64,000 bases of DNA from Nelumbo lutea (Eukaryota > Streptophyta > Magnoliopsida > Proteales > Nelumbonaceae): contig JAKGHH010000005.1 of the NCBI GenBank assembly GCA_022828595.1, positions 24,069,875 to 24,133,874 on the forward strand, given 5' to 3'. Positions 11,543-22,044 of the stretch are shown here, piece by piece; the first letter of the stretch is position 1, and the number at the start of each line of letters is the position of its first letter. The notes beneath the pieces are model-generated. The model did no database searches and was not told the origin of the DNA. It saw only the letters and a program-made list of their open reading frames with translations. The translations under genes and the position numbers were made by a program.

Positions 11543-13592
11543 GATGCCTAAGAACCAGCTTGAATGATCAACAGGTCGATCCCCATCTCAGGAGTCATGA
11601 CATCGCAACCCTCCACATCAAGAAATTCCATAGCCACCAGTCGCGATTGATCCTATGCAGTTTCGAGCAATGCAAGAGAAGGTCAACAAGATCTTCGAAA
11701 TAATGCAGAACCTAGGATCCGTGGCACCGCTCAATAAGACCATCCCCCCTCATGCCCCGACGCATACAAAGGATGATCCTCGCCTCAAGGACCCCAAAGC
11801 ACTCCAGGTGGACAACGGTGTAGTGCAGACCAACCAAGAAAAGCAAGATACAACAAGAAGGCCGGCCCCCTCCATCCGCTCTCACAATAGGATGCACCAA
11901 ACCACACGGATCCCCGCCAAAGAAAGGCTCAGTAGACGAATGCCACCCTGCATGGTCTCCTTCGTCAAGTCTAACTCCTTGAAAGACTGCACCACACACC
12001 CTAAGAAGGAAAGAGCAACGTACACCGCAGCCTCGGACCCTAGGGATAATGAGATTTGAGAACTCTAACAGCGCTTGGAAGAGCTGGAGTGCAGCCAAGG
12101 CCAGAGAAGTACGGCTCTGGTTGTAGATCAGCCCGTGCAACCAGCTGCGCCAATTGCCAAGGAACCACCTTTCACTCAGGAAATTGTGGACGAGGTACCT
12201 CCTACAGGATGGCGAGCACCTCAGCTTGACGAGTATGATGAAAACAATGGTCTTGCCGACCACATCGAGCCATTGAAGGCTCAACTAATGTTGCATGGGT
12301 CTTCCAAGGGCCTAATGTGCAAAGCCCTAGTGGCCACCCTCCAAGGTCCAGCCCTAACTTGTTATTCCTCTCTACCTCCACGCTCAATAGCATCTTAGGA
12401 GCAGTTGGAAACCTAGTTCCGTGCACAGTTCAGAACAAGTCAAAAGCACTAGAAGACCTTGGCCAGCCTCATGCTGGTACTACAGAGGAAAGTCGAATCT
12501 CTCAGGAACTACCTGGTGAGATTCAACAAAGAGGCACTACAAGTCAAAAACCTGAATCAATCCATGGCAGTCACCGCTATTCAACATGGCCTCCACCCAT
12601 CGCCATTCAACTTCTCCATCTCCAAGAACCCTCCACAAACCTTGGCTATGTTGATGAGCCATGCACAGAAGTACATCAATGCAGAGAAGTCGCAAACACA
12701 GCTGCGGAATGAGGAAGAAAGGCCCGACAAGAAGAGGAAAGATATTGAGGAGCGGATATCAAAAAAATTAGACCAGGACCATAAGAGGCAAGATTGCCGA
12801 CCCGATCATAGACCACAAACACCCCCGCCGACCTATTGGAACTTCACATCGCTCAATATACCGCGGTCTGAAGTCCTTATGAAAATTCGTGACCGCAATT
12901 ACATTTGTTGACCTGAGAAGATGAAAACCATAAGCAACAAAAGGAACTGCAACAAGTATTGCGAGTTCCATAGAGATCATGGCCACGACACGGAGAACTA
13001 TTGCAACTTGTGCAACCACATCGAAGACCAAATCAGGCACGGGTACCTTGGCGGGCTTGTCAACAAAAGCGAGAAGCTGGCATAGGAAGAACAACGTGTG
13101 GAGAATGCTCAAACACCGCTCAGAGCCCCTCCTACTAGTGTGATCCACGTCATATAAGGAGGAATCACCGTAGGAGGGGAGAGTAGCTCGAGGCACAAGA
13201 AGTATGCACAACTGTGCAAGATCGAAAACCAGGGGCACAAGAAGAAGCGTGACCAATCTATCATATTCACCGACGATAACCTTTGGGGGGTGTAGACCCT
13301 GCATGAAGACGCCTTGGTAATCACAGCCGAGGTTGCCAACTTCAAGATACGGCGGATTCTGGTTGATACAGGCAGCTCCGCCAATGTACTCTTCAAGGAC
13401 GCATTCAAGAAGCTCGACAACAACAAAGAGCGCCTCACCCCCGTCAACACTCTCCTGATGGGCTTCTCTGGGGAGTCCCTCCTGCCCATTAGGAGGATAA
13501 CCCTTCTCATACTGACCAGAGATGGTGACTTTAATGTGACAAAAATGGTGGACTTCATTGTGGTTCGTTGCCCCTCTTCGTTGCCCCTTTGA
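11543..13592 (+). pseudogene. gag and protease of Tat-type gypsy element E1, degraded
   Basis: Starts MPKNQLE then stops. Gag continues in shifting frames: EIVDEVPPTGWRAPQLDEYD, ADHIEPLKAQLMLHGSSKG, ESLRNYLVRFNKEALQVK. A zinc-knuckle-like CEFHRDHGHDTENYC follows at about 12960-13005. The aspartic protease (ILVDTGSSANVLF, catalytic Asp codon at 13365) is well kept up to 13592, where the element stops at a TA repeat. RT, integrase and 3' LTR are missing. Confidence 0.8.
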
Positions 13593-13615
13593 TATATATA
13601 TATATATATATATAT
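13592..13615. repeat. (TA)n microsatellite at the broken end of E1
   Basis: About 12 TA repeats lie exactly where the protease reading frame is lost, suggesting a break and repair point. Confidence 0.9.
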
Positions 13616-13798
13616 GAAACATTATAATTTAAAAATTTTAATTGTTTTAAATAAATTTATTTAAAAAAGTACTATTATCTTAAAACATTTTGGGGATTGG
13701 GTCTCCACGGGGAACCCATCACCGTCAAGGATCAGGGATGGGGGTTAATTTCAGAATTGGGGTTGGGGATGCAGAATATGATCCTCGCCTCGTTACCA
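13616..13798. repeat. GGGATGGGG-type repeat, partial copy
   Basis: The order TTTTAAATAAATTTATT, then GGATTGGGTCTCC, ATCAGGGATGGGG, AATTTCAGAATTGGGG matches the element at about 25735-25940. Another fragment of the same type is at 15385-15500. Confidence 0.5.
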
Positions 13799-14245
13799 TT
13801 CCTACACACCTTATAGTTTTACATATTTACTTAAACCTACGTTATAGTTTTCATTTTACTAAAACATCCCATATATTTTACAACTTATTTACTTAATCAA
13901 CCTTTCATTAAGGAGTGTTTGTTTTGCCATTAGGCCCATGATTTTTATTCCAAAAATACCCTTAACACTTTTTGTATAAAAAATAAAATTGACCAAATAT
14001 AGCCAATAGAGTGGTTGCTAGTGTCTATTAAGGGAAAAATAGTATTTTTATTTTTATTTTTATTTTACTTTGATTAAATTTATTTAAATGAACATTAGGG
14101 TCAACACTATCATTTTCCACTATCATCTAATTGAAGATTGATTAAATCCATTGCAAATTGTAAGTGGTGTTTTAGTAAAATGCTAACTATAGGGTAGATT
14201 TTAGTAAATCCATGAAACTATAAGGGGTATTTTAGTATATGACCA
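13799..14245. mobile_element. MITE with long terminal inverted repeats
   Basis: Left arm words CCTTATAGTTTTACATATTTACTT and CATTTTACTAAAACA recur inverted in the right arm (14163-14240, GTTTTAGTAAAATG and ACTATAAGGGGTATTTTAGT). Arms are about 65-75 bp with about 80% pairing by eye. There is no ORF. Subterminal TTTACTAAAA repeats suggest a Mutator-type non-autonomous element; the class is inferred. Confidence 0.6.
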
Positions 14246-14261
14246 TTTCTATTATTTAGCT

Positions 14262-14294
14262 TTCTCTTAATAAATCCCGTGCACAGGTCCTTGC
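14262..14294 (+). mobile_element. Helitron-like 3' terminus, isolated
   Basis: TTAATAAATCCCGTGCACAG followed by GTCCTTGCTAAT matches the 3' end of copy B2 (TTAACAAGACTTGTGCACAG then GTCCCCACTAGT). It has the hairpin-like GC core followed by CTRR expected of Helitrons. It is probably the displaced end of copy A. Confidence 0.45.
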
Positions 14295-14296
14295 TA

Positions 14297-14332
14297 ATAT
14301 ATATATATATATATATATATATAGATAGATAT

Positions 14333-14364
<32 letters not shown>

Positions 14365-14365
14365 A
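14297..14365. repeat. (TA)n(GATA)n microsatellite
   Basis: A TA run followed by about ten GATA units, immediately 5' of Helitron-like copy B1. Confidence 0.95.
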
Positions 14366-14371
14366 TATAGA

Positions 14372-15582
14372 TATTAAAACAAAGCGGTCAAGAAATTTTC
14401 CCCTTTTTTTTGAATTTTTTATTTTTTTATTCCATGTCATTTTTGAAACAACCAATGAGATGCACTTTCCCAAAAACCTAAATAATCTCCTCTCCTATAA
14501 TTTTTCCTAAACTACCTCCCCCACTTTCTCCATACTATCTCTAATTCCTATTTATCTTCTAAATTATCTCTATTTCCTATTTATCTCCAAACTTATCTCT
14601 AATTTAGTAGAGAGTGTCTCTCCTAAATTATCTCTAATTCCTATTTATCCTCCCCCCTACTTTTTATCTATATCTATCTAAAGAAAGTTTGGATTATATA
14701 TACTAAAGTTTACTTATATCAAGTAATAATTCGAGAAAATGACTTTCAAAATATTTAATATTTATTAATAATAATTTTAAACTCTTAATCTATATTTTTT
14801 TATAATTATATATACTAAAGTTAATATTTAGTGTATTTCAGTAATTATTTATTGTTTTTGTGATAAAATGTATTTTCAGTGGTTATGTATAAATTTATTT
14901 TATTTTTTTATTTAATAGAAAACTTTCAATAATTATTGGAGATTAAAGTACTATTAGTGAAATTTTTAAATTTAAATTGTTGTACTTATTGTATTTATTG
15001 TATTTATTGTATTTTTGTTATAACTTATTGATTAATATTCATTAGAGATTATACTATTTATTGACTAAGTTAATATATTTTCAGTACTTATTTTATTTTT
15101 TTAATTATTATATTTTTTTCATTATCAATATATTTTCAATAATTGTGTATTTTTGCTACAAAATTTCAATAATTATTGGAGATTAAACTATTGTTATTTA
15201 TTAGAGATGAGACTATTAATTTATGTGAAATTATGAGTTCCAAATCCCTAATTTTTTTTAATTAAAAGTTTGTTTTCAAAAAGGTATTTATTTAAAATGC
15301 AAATAATATAATATAAATAATATTATAAATAACATAATAATATTATATATTTAATAAAATATATATGCACACATATTTAATATATACCCTTTCGGGGATG
15401 GGGACAAGGAGTGAAGTCCATGCCCTACACAACCACACCTAGTCGAGGAGGCCGAGTACTCGATAGGGCATGGGGAAAATTGCAATCCCTATCCTTGGAT
15501 TGTGTAGCCCCATAGAGCAATAAATTTAAAGTCCTATAAACCCTAACATTTTTTCCCATGCATCGTATGGGGGCCTGCTAGT
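14372..15582 (+). mobile_element. Helitron-like element, copy B1
   Basis: Begins ATTAAAACAAAGCGGTCAAG like copy A. It ends with a short hairpin, CCCATGCATCGTATGGG (15555-15571), then GGCCTG and CTAGT (15578-15582), the classic Helitron 3' signature. A GGGATGGGG-type fragment interrupts it at about 15385-15500. No replicase or helicase ORF is present, so it is non-autonomous. Confidence 0.55.
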
Positions 15583-17472
15583 ACTATATTAAATAGTAGT
15601 ATAGGCCATGTAGCAGCCCTCTCCTTGGTCCATTACCCTAATCATGGCTTCTCCTTAACTCTCTTTCCTTCCTCCCTTATCCCCTTCCCAGCCCTTCCAT
15701 ATGCACATGGCAAACCTCTCCTCTTCACTATAGTTCCACTATCACCCCCTCTCTCTCATGCTCCTAATCACTTAACTAATCCCCTCCTAAAATTTCTCCT
15801 AAACTATCTCTCCCACATAAAATTCCTCCAAAAGCACATCTTAATCTATCTTCCATGTCCAATTTAGCCACATGGCACCACTATCCCCTATTTTCTTCTA
15901 AATTATCACTGATTATCTCTAATTCATATTTATCTCCTAAATTATCTTTAATCTATTAAAGACTTTCTATTCTAAATTATTTCTAATTCATTTTTATCAT
16001 CTCCCTCACTTTTCATCTATATTTATCTAAAGAAAGTATGAATTAAAAATATTAATCATTATTTAAATATTATAATAAAATTATATAATAACTTTAAAAT
16101 ATCCAAAACACAAAAAATAATTATAATAGATTAAATAATTTTCAGATTATCAATAATTTTATATTTTTATGAAATTATGTAATAAAAATAAAAATTATAA
16201 TTATATGGGTTAAAAATTATGTAATAACAATATAAATTATACCTTGATGGATTAAAATTTTCAATAACAAAAAGTTAGTAGATTTTATTTCAATAAAATT
16301 TTAAAATATTATTTAAATATTTCAATGACTAAATATTTTAAATAACAAAATAGTGAAAATATCTGAATAATTATATAACAAAATATTTAATATTATTTAA
16401 TCATTAAATAACTTTTTAAAATTTTCAATAAAATGATTATTTTAATTTTGTATAATTAATAAAACTTTACAAAATTAAAATATTTTTAAATGTTCCAATA
16501 AATAAATTTTTTAAATGAAAACTATTAAAAATAACTAAATAATTTTATAACAAAATATTTAATATTATGTATTAACTTTAAAATAAATAAAATTTAAATA
16601 ATGAAAATTTTTAAATATTTTATTGTATCCATTTTTAGTTATTGTAATTATTGTATTTTCATTATAAATTTATTTTCAACAATTGTGTATTTTGGCTATT
16701 AGTTATTGGAGATTAAGCTATTGTTATTTATTGGAGATTTAACTATTAATTTTTTTACAAAAAAAATAACTATTAATTTAGCTAAAATTATTCATGGGTT
16801 GGTTTGGTTTGGTTGCAGATTGTTTGGCCAACCAAACCAACTTGGTCGGATTGGAGATTGGTCTCCCAAAACTAACCAACCATTAGTGAAAATTGGCCAA
16901 CTCGAGTTGTATTAGTTTGGGCCAGTTTTTAGATTGGTTTGTTGGTTCAAAAGATTTAAACTCTAAAAATTATATTTAAACTTAAAAATTATAGCAGTAT
17001 TATTAAAAAATAAATTAAAAATTTTAAACTTACAATATAAAATATTTTTGACTAAGAAGTATGGGAAATTTCACACTTTCCCATTTCGTAATTATTGTAT
17101 TTACTATATTTTCATTATAAATTTATTTTAAATAATTGTGTATTTTGGTCGGTCCACAAATGACTAAACTAAGATTGACCCAACCTGGTTGGGTTGGGAA
17201 ATTGTTGGACCGAAGCCAACTGGAAATATTAGAAAACCGGCCATTTTGGGCCGAGTTGGTCAAGTTGGTCGGATTCATGGGTTTGATGAACAACCCTAAT
17301 TGAAATTAATTATTATTATTTTTGTATTTCTAAAAAATTATTAAAAGTAATATATAAAATATAAATAATTACTAATTATTTAAAAACTAAAATATAAAAC
17401 AATTGTCTACTATTATATGTTTCTATTGATTAACTTTCGCTTAACAAGACTTGTGCACAGGTCCCCACTAGT
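15583..17472 (+). mobile_element. Helitron-like element, copy B2
   Basis: Shares with copies A and B1 the CTAAACTATCTCTCCCAC and TATCTAAAGAAAG blocks, the AGATTAAGCTATTGTTATTTAT block and the GGCCAACCAAACC segment. It ends ACTTGTGCACAGGTCCCCACTAGT (CTAGT at 17468-17472). It follows B1 head to tail with no gap. The ORF at 15625 lies in pyrimidine-rich non-coding sequence. Confidence 0.5.
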
Positions 17473-17586
17473 GAGATATATGAGCTTAAATTTTCAAGAC
17501 CGGATCTCTTGAAAGCAAAAATCTGGTACACTCTGAGAGCACGGTATCTGATCGCACATAATGTTCAGGTAGATGCTATTCTCTTA

Positions 17587-17695
17587 GGCTATGTTTGGTT
17601 TGAAGGAAAAGGTAGGAAAAGGAAGGGAAAGGTAGGGAAGCCTTTACAAACCTTGTATAGGTTTCCCTACTTTTTCCTTCAAACCAAACACGGCC
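17587..17695 (+). mobile_element. Tourist-like (PIF/Harbinger) MITE, copy 1
   Basis: 109 bp with terminal inverted repeats GGCTATGTTTGGTTTGAAGG and its complement ending CAAACACGGCC, flanked by TTA target duplications (17584-17586, 17696-17698). TIR type and 3-bp TTA/TAA duplication are diagnostic of the superfamily. Confidence 0.85.
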
Positions 17696-17698
17696 TTA

Positions 17699-18381
17699 TG
17701 GTGTTTATATGATTTATGCTTTCAGGAGATCCAGGCTATAAATTTTCATCTAAGAAGTTCTATTTCTGGTAATTTGGTATTTTGGTTGCACCCTCTGAGG
17801 ACATTCATTTGGTTTCACGATATCTAGCAAGAAATAAGCTAGAAACAAAAGATGGTGGAGATAAAAGGCTGAGAAGTATTGATTGCTTTTGCCATTGGTT
17901 CCTTATGTATGGTTACTTGTATATATTAGTAAACATGAAATTGTATACATCTTCAAATTTAGGAGGCATTCTTTATGTACATGTTCCTTTGGATAGAAAG
18001 CAAGCCAAGTACGATAGACACCGTTCAACATATTTTATTTGATCCAGCATTTTATCATTTCATCTTGCATACTGATGATTGAGGGAAAATCTATGGTACC
18101 GGAAAAATATGGTACAGGAAAAGCTTTGACCAATCAAAGCGCCCCCAATAAACTTTTCCAATATAATATCTTTCTGGTATCATAGTCCAAACCTTTAATT
18201 AAAGGCATGCAATGATTTGAAATAGTTTGTAAAACAAGCTTAATCAAAGATTGCAAACCAACCTAAGAGAAACATATGACACTCAATATATTTATTTTAG
18301 TTCCAAATTTATCCAAAATGAATTTCAAAGAAACAACTTTATTTTTCCTCCAAAATCCAAGTTAAGCGAATCCCCAAATAC
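17699..18381. other. Intergenic stretch, no gene supported
   Basis: A short ORF at 17782-18042 has no recognisable motif. A stretch at 18085-18160 (GGAAAATCTATGGTACCGG...CAATCAAAG) weakly resembles 22268-22335. Nothing else is seen. Confidence 0.4.
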
Positions 18382-18384
18382 TTA

Positions 18385-18470
18385 GGCTATGTTTGGTTTG
18401 AAGGAAAATGCAGGGAAAGGAAAGGAAAAGACAGGGAAACCAAACATTTTTCTTCAAACCAAACATAGCC
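18385..18470 (+). mobile_element. Tourist-like MITE, copy 2
   Basis: 86 bp, same TIRs (GGCTATGTTTGGTTTGAAGG ... CTTCAAACCAAACATAGCC), flanked by TTA (18382-18384, 18471-18473). It is the shortest of the three copies. Confidence 0.85.
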
Positions 18471-18473
18471 TTA

Positions 18474-20240
18474 GTGATCAATTGGCCCCATTTTAAGATC
18501 TCCTTAACAACTTGGAACCCTTTGAAGACATATTACAACTAAGTGTATTTTTGGCGAAAAAGTACCTATTTCATAAGTACTTATTAGTGTTTGAAGGTCT
18601 TTTTACAAACCATTTATGCTTATTTTAAGTATTTATTTGTGTCTCAGTATTTGGTGAACCTTTTATTCCATAAGTAGTTATATTTGCAGAAATGATAATT
18701 ATAGCCCCAACTTAACAAAGGCATATATATTGAGTTTCACACACTTGAATATGTGAGAGCACTAAGAAATTTGTTGTTGCTCTTGGAGTTTGAATGGAGT
18801 AGATAATAGGTTTCTATCGCCCTTTAATTTGAAAATTACAGAAATATTTGGGGATATTTTTGTCTAAAAAAAAAGAAATAAGTATTTGTTGAATAAGCAC
18901 TTAAAAAAAGTCACCCACTTCTTGCTTATTTTCAAAACACACACTTATTGTGAGCGTTTTTGCGAAATAGGAATTAAGCACTTATTATCCATTTATTGTA
19001 TGGTGCCACCATTTAAAATAACTACTTATTTTTAAGTGTTCCCAAACAAGGATTGTGCCTGTTTGTTTCCTCTTAACTCTTATTTCTTAACAAGAAAATG
19101 GGTATTTGTTTCTTTTTATCTTATCTCTTATAGTGGAATCTTAAACTTTTTTTTAATAATACCCTCAATACACAAATAAAAGTTCTCATATATAGGTTTA
19201 AAATGGACATTTGATAATTTTTAGAACTCAAAACAACATTCTCTACACTCAGAGTTTAGAGAAAAGAAAAGTTCATTAATACCAATATATTTCTTAATGT
19301 AACTATTGCACTTTCAAATATTAGACATCACGAACAAATGCTAAAACACTGCAAAAAAATATGCTAAGAACACAAGTGTGCAAACGTGATTATTGTATAA
19401 ACATGAAATAAAATATGCATGCCATTATTGTATAAACATCTGATCGAGACACATGTATGAAACACTGGTATATTCACTCATGGTCAGTAAAAATAAAAAA
19501 TCTAGTATTAAGTGTTAACATGGTTAAACGTTGAAATTTCTTGATTATATCAGAAAACGTGCAGTCTAAGAAGAAGGTTGACCTAAACTCGGTGGATTAA
19601 CTCATATTCAATGGAATAGCGTGTAGCCTCATGAGCTGACCATAATGCTAAAAATTTTTACAAATCTTCTCTTCATTTCTTTTTAAATTTTTTATCACTT
19701 TTTTCTTCTTTCACATAAATTGCCTGTAGTTTAATATAAAACCGAAATGATATAACCCGATACTACTTTCTTTTGGTATTTAAATGACCCGATACCATGA
19801 GCCACTACATATTAGTCCAAATAACACTCATTGGTAATTCTAAAATCATTTATTAGTTTAATTAGTTTTTAAGAAAATTATGGTCCAAATAACTAGGTCC
19901 ATTTTTCAGTCAGATGATCTTAAGGATCGACCTTAATCTAGCTGCTGGTTCATCTCTCTTCTAACTCAAATTAAAATGGAAACGGGAAGAAGAAAAAGGG
20001 AATCCCCAATCAATTTAAATTGGGTCGGAGCTAATTTAATGGCTGTGTTTCAAGAACTGAGAGACCCACATATCCAAGTCTACGCAGATATATACTTTTA
20101 TAATTTTTTTGTTTATTTATTTATTTTTCTTAATTTTTTTGGTTGATTCAAAACATGGAGAAGACCTGGCCTACTACTGTCTTTCATTCAATTGTTTTAT
20201 CATTCAGACACTGAACCCTATTCTTTTACCCAGAAAATCC
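18474..20240. other. Intergenic DNA and upstream region of peptide gene 2
   Basis: AT-rich, no gene. A block at 19615-19650 (TAGCGTGTAGCC then CATGAGCTGACC) resembles the promoter block at 5439 of peptide gene 1, and a W-box (GGTTGACC) lies at about 19576. Otherwise nothing recognised. Confidence 0.4.
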
Positions 20241-20242
20241 AC

Positions 20243-20251
20243 ATTATAAAC
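20243..20251 (+). promoter_or_regulatory. TATA box of peptide gene 2
   Basis: ATTATAAAC lies about 35 bp upstream of the chosen start codon, leaving a very short 5' leader. Confidence 0.4.
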
Positions 20252-20285
20252 AACCCAAGACCCGGCTTATTTGTTCAGAAAACAG

Positions 20286-20618
20286 ATGGGTTATCATAGA
20301 AGATCTCTCTTCAGAATTGTTGCCATTCTCCTCATCCTAGTTTCAGTACTTTTCCAGACGCTTGTGGCGACAAGGCTTCCGGACGGAGATACAGTTCTTC
20401 AGCTTCAGTCCCTCCAGCGAGGCCCACTGCCACCTTCTGGGCGTTCAGGATGTACAAACAGACCCAACAATGGCGGTGGCATCTGTCCACCAATCAAATC
20501 CAAGAAAGTTGCAGGTCATGTCCTTGTTGCACCACCGGTGTTTCCCGGTGTGGTTTTCGACTTCGGCACTGCTGTTTCGGCCGATAACGAGACTCGCCAT
20601 GAACACGAGGTGTCTTGA
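20286..20618 (+). CDS. Secreted two-cysteine peptide precursor 2, with C-terminal extension
   Basis: 110 residues, single exon. The start MGYHRRSLF aligns with the paralogues; an in-frame ATG five codons upstream is also possible. A hydrophobic signal peptide covers residues about 8-26 and is followed by RLPDG. The conserved block is LQLQSLQRGPLPPSGRSGC, then TNRPNNGGGI and a second Cys. The cysteines are ten residues apart, against eight in the paralogues. Unlike the other two genes, about 40 more residues follow (PPIKSKKVAGHV... to HEHEVS) instead of a stop right after the second Cys. The family (CTNIP/SCREW-like or IDA/PIP-like) is inferred from the PPSGxS-C-TN-PN pattern. The product is probably secreted and proteolytically trimmed. 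Confidence 0.75.
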   Translation: MGYHRRSLFRIVAILLILVSVLFQTLVATRLPDGDTVLQLQSLQRGPLPPSGRSGCTNRPNNGGGICPPIKSKKVAGHVLVAPPVFPGVVFDFGTAVSADNETRHEHEVS

Positions 20619-21116
20619 TATCATCATGATATATTCGATCTATTCCAATACCCAAATGTTGAAGATGAAGAAAGTTCAAAAGATCCTACAGAATTATCAT
20701 CATTAATTCTTTGTATTTCGCTCTCTTTTATTTTGATTCTTTCCTTGGCCCTATCAAAGAGTTGGGCGTGTTGTTAACCGGTTTTGATTTATGTAATTAA
20801 TAGATAAGTGTTTCATTTAATTAATCATTTTAGGAAACAATGCCAACACCCAAACACAATACTGCTCAAAGCACTGCCTAGTTAGTAGTATAAGTTTCAA
20901 CAAAAAGAAAGTTTCATGTCAAAACGCCCATATTGGTGTTTTGACATAAAATCGCATTACCTCTCTGAACATTTAAGCCCGAAATGGCAATTAATGAAAG
21001 TAACCAAACACAACCCGACTAAACCTGCTTCCAGAAACCGGTAAAACAAGGAACACTCTAGCCAGCTAGCTAGACTCCCCTTCTGATTCTTGTATCATTT
21101 TGTCTGCATATACTAA

Positions 21117-21245
21117 GGCTATGTTTGGTTTGAAGGAAAAAGTAGGGAAATGAAGGGAAAGATAGGAAAACCCATACAAGGTTTGTAAAGGTTTCTTTAT
21201 CTTTCCTTTCCTTTCCCTACTTTTTCCTTTAAACCAAACACAGCC
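21117..21245 (+). mobile_element. Tourist-like MITE, copy 3
   Basis: 129 bp with TIRs GGCTATGTTTGGTTTGAAGG and ...AAACCAAACACAGCC, flanked by TAA (21114-21116, 21246-21248). It lies between peptide genes 2 and 3. Confidence 0.85.
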
Positions 21246-21482
21246 TAAAGGACCTATACACAATGCATGTTTTACATGCATGTATGATTTTTTTGGTAGA
21301 ATTTATGTACGAAAATATGCACATTAGCATGCAATATGATATAACATCAAACTCTGCAATGTATACAAATATAGATGAATATATATTACAAGCATATTCA
21401 ATGTTGACCGGTAAAGCACATAATCTACATCAAAACAATACAAGCTTCTGATCTGGTTAATCTGATGAAGTTTGGTTTTAGT

Positions 21483-21680
21483 TTATATACATTTCCGGTT
21501 TGGAAGGTTTGTGCCACATGAAGGCCCAGAAGGGGGTACTGGGCCTCTTTGGAGGGATTGAAGCTGAAGCACCCACTGATCTCCATCAAGAGGCCGCGCA
21601 GCTACAAGAGGCAAGAGAACTGAAAGCAAGATGATCAGAGTGATTGAAACTGTCAACAGATTTCTTCTGTAAGAGCTCAT
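21483..21680 (-). CDS. Secreted two-cysteine signalling peptide precursor 3
   Basis: 65 residues from MSSYRRNLL, the start matching the paralogues (another ATG lies five codons upstream). The signal peptide is a Leu/Ile-rich run ending LVAA-RPLDG, then QWVLQLQSLQR leads to GPVPPSGPSCGTNLPNRKC and a final Ile. Nucleotide similarity to peptide gene 1 is high across the signal peptide (TCACTCTGATCATCTTG identical), so they are recent duplicates now in opposite orientation. PPSGPS is exactly the core known from plant IDA/PIP-type and CTNIP-type peptides; the exact subfamily is unverified. Upstream (21928-21945, 22027-22044) lie the conserved W-box blocks shared with gene 1, and TATATATATAG at about 21802-21814. 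Confidence 0.8.
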   Translation of the reverse strand: MSSYRRNLLTVSITLIILLSVLLPLVAARPLDGDQWVLQLQSLQRGPVPPSGPSCGTNLPNRKCI

Positions 21681-21927
21681 TCTTCTGATGAACAAGTTAA
21701 TTAGCTTTTCTTTGGTGCAGGAAATGAATCAAGTATATATGGATGGATTTAATGATGCTTAATTGGAGTGTAGGATGATGAACAACTGAAACAAGAGAAT
21801 GCATATATATATAGATATAGATCTGTTGGGTTTTTAGAAAACTGGGTCCAGTCTAAATGTTGACTACTGAAACAGAGAGAATGGTTAGGGGCTTAAGATC
21901 ATTTCCTCGTTTTCAATCCTACTGAAC

Positions 21928-22044
21928 AACGCGAAACTCTTGACCCCAATCGATCAATACGACCAATTAATACACAATTTTGTTCTCTCTTTGAAAACTT
22001 TTCAAATATTTGGGTCAGTTTGTGTAAAGGTTGACCACGCGCTA
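21928..22044 (-). promoter_or_regulatory. Compact conserved promoter module of peptide gene 3
   Basis: Contains AACGCGAAACTCTTGACC (21928-21945), identical in complement to 6171-6188, and AAGGTTGACCACGCGCTA (22027-22044), 17 of 18 matching 5439-5456. Three TTGAC W-box cores lie within about 170 bp (also GTTGACTACT near 21860), which fits an elicitor- or WRKY-responsive promoter. Confidence 0.55.

Noticed and set aside
12768..13622. 284-codon minus-strand ORF, the longest in that region
   Set aside because: It is antisense to the E1 gag and protease, which have recognisable motifs on the plus strand.
15625..15867. 80-codon ORF in the Helitron-like region
   Set aside because: Pyrimidine-rich sequence shared as non-coding DNA with the other two copies, where no ORF is kept.
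17509..17712. 67-codon ORF
   Set aside because: Most of it is the Tourist MITE read as protein.
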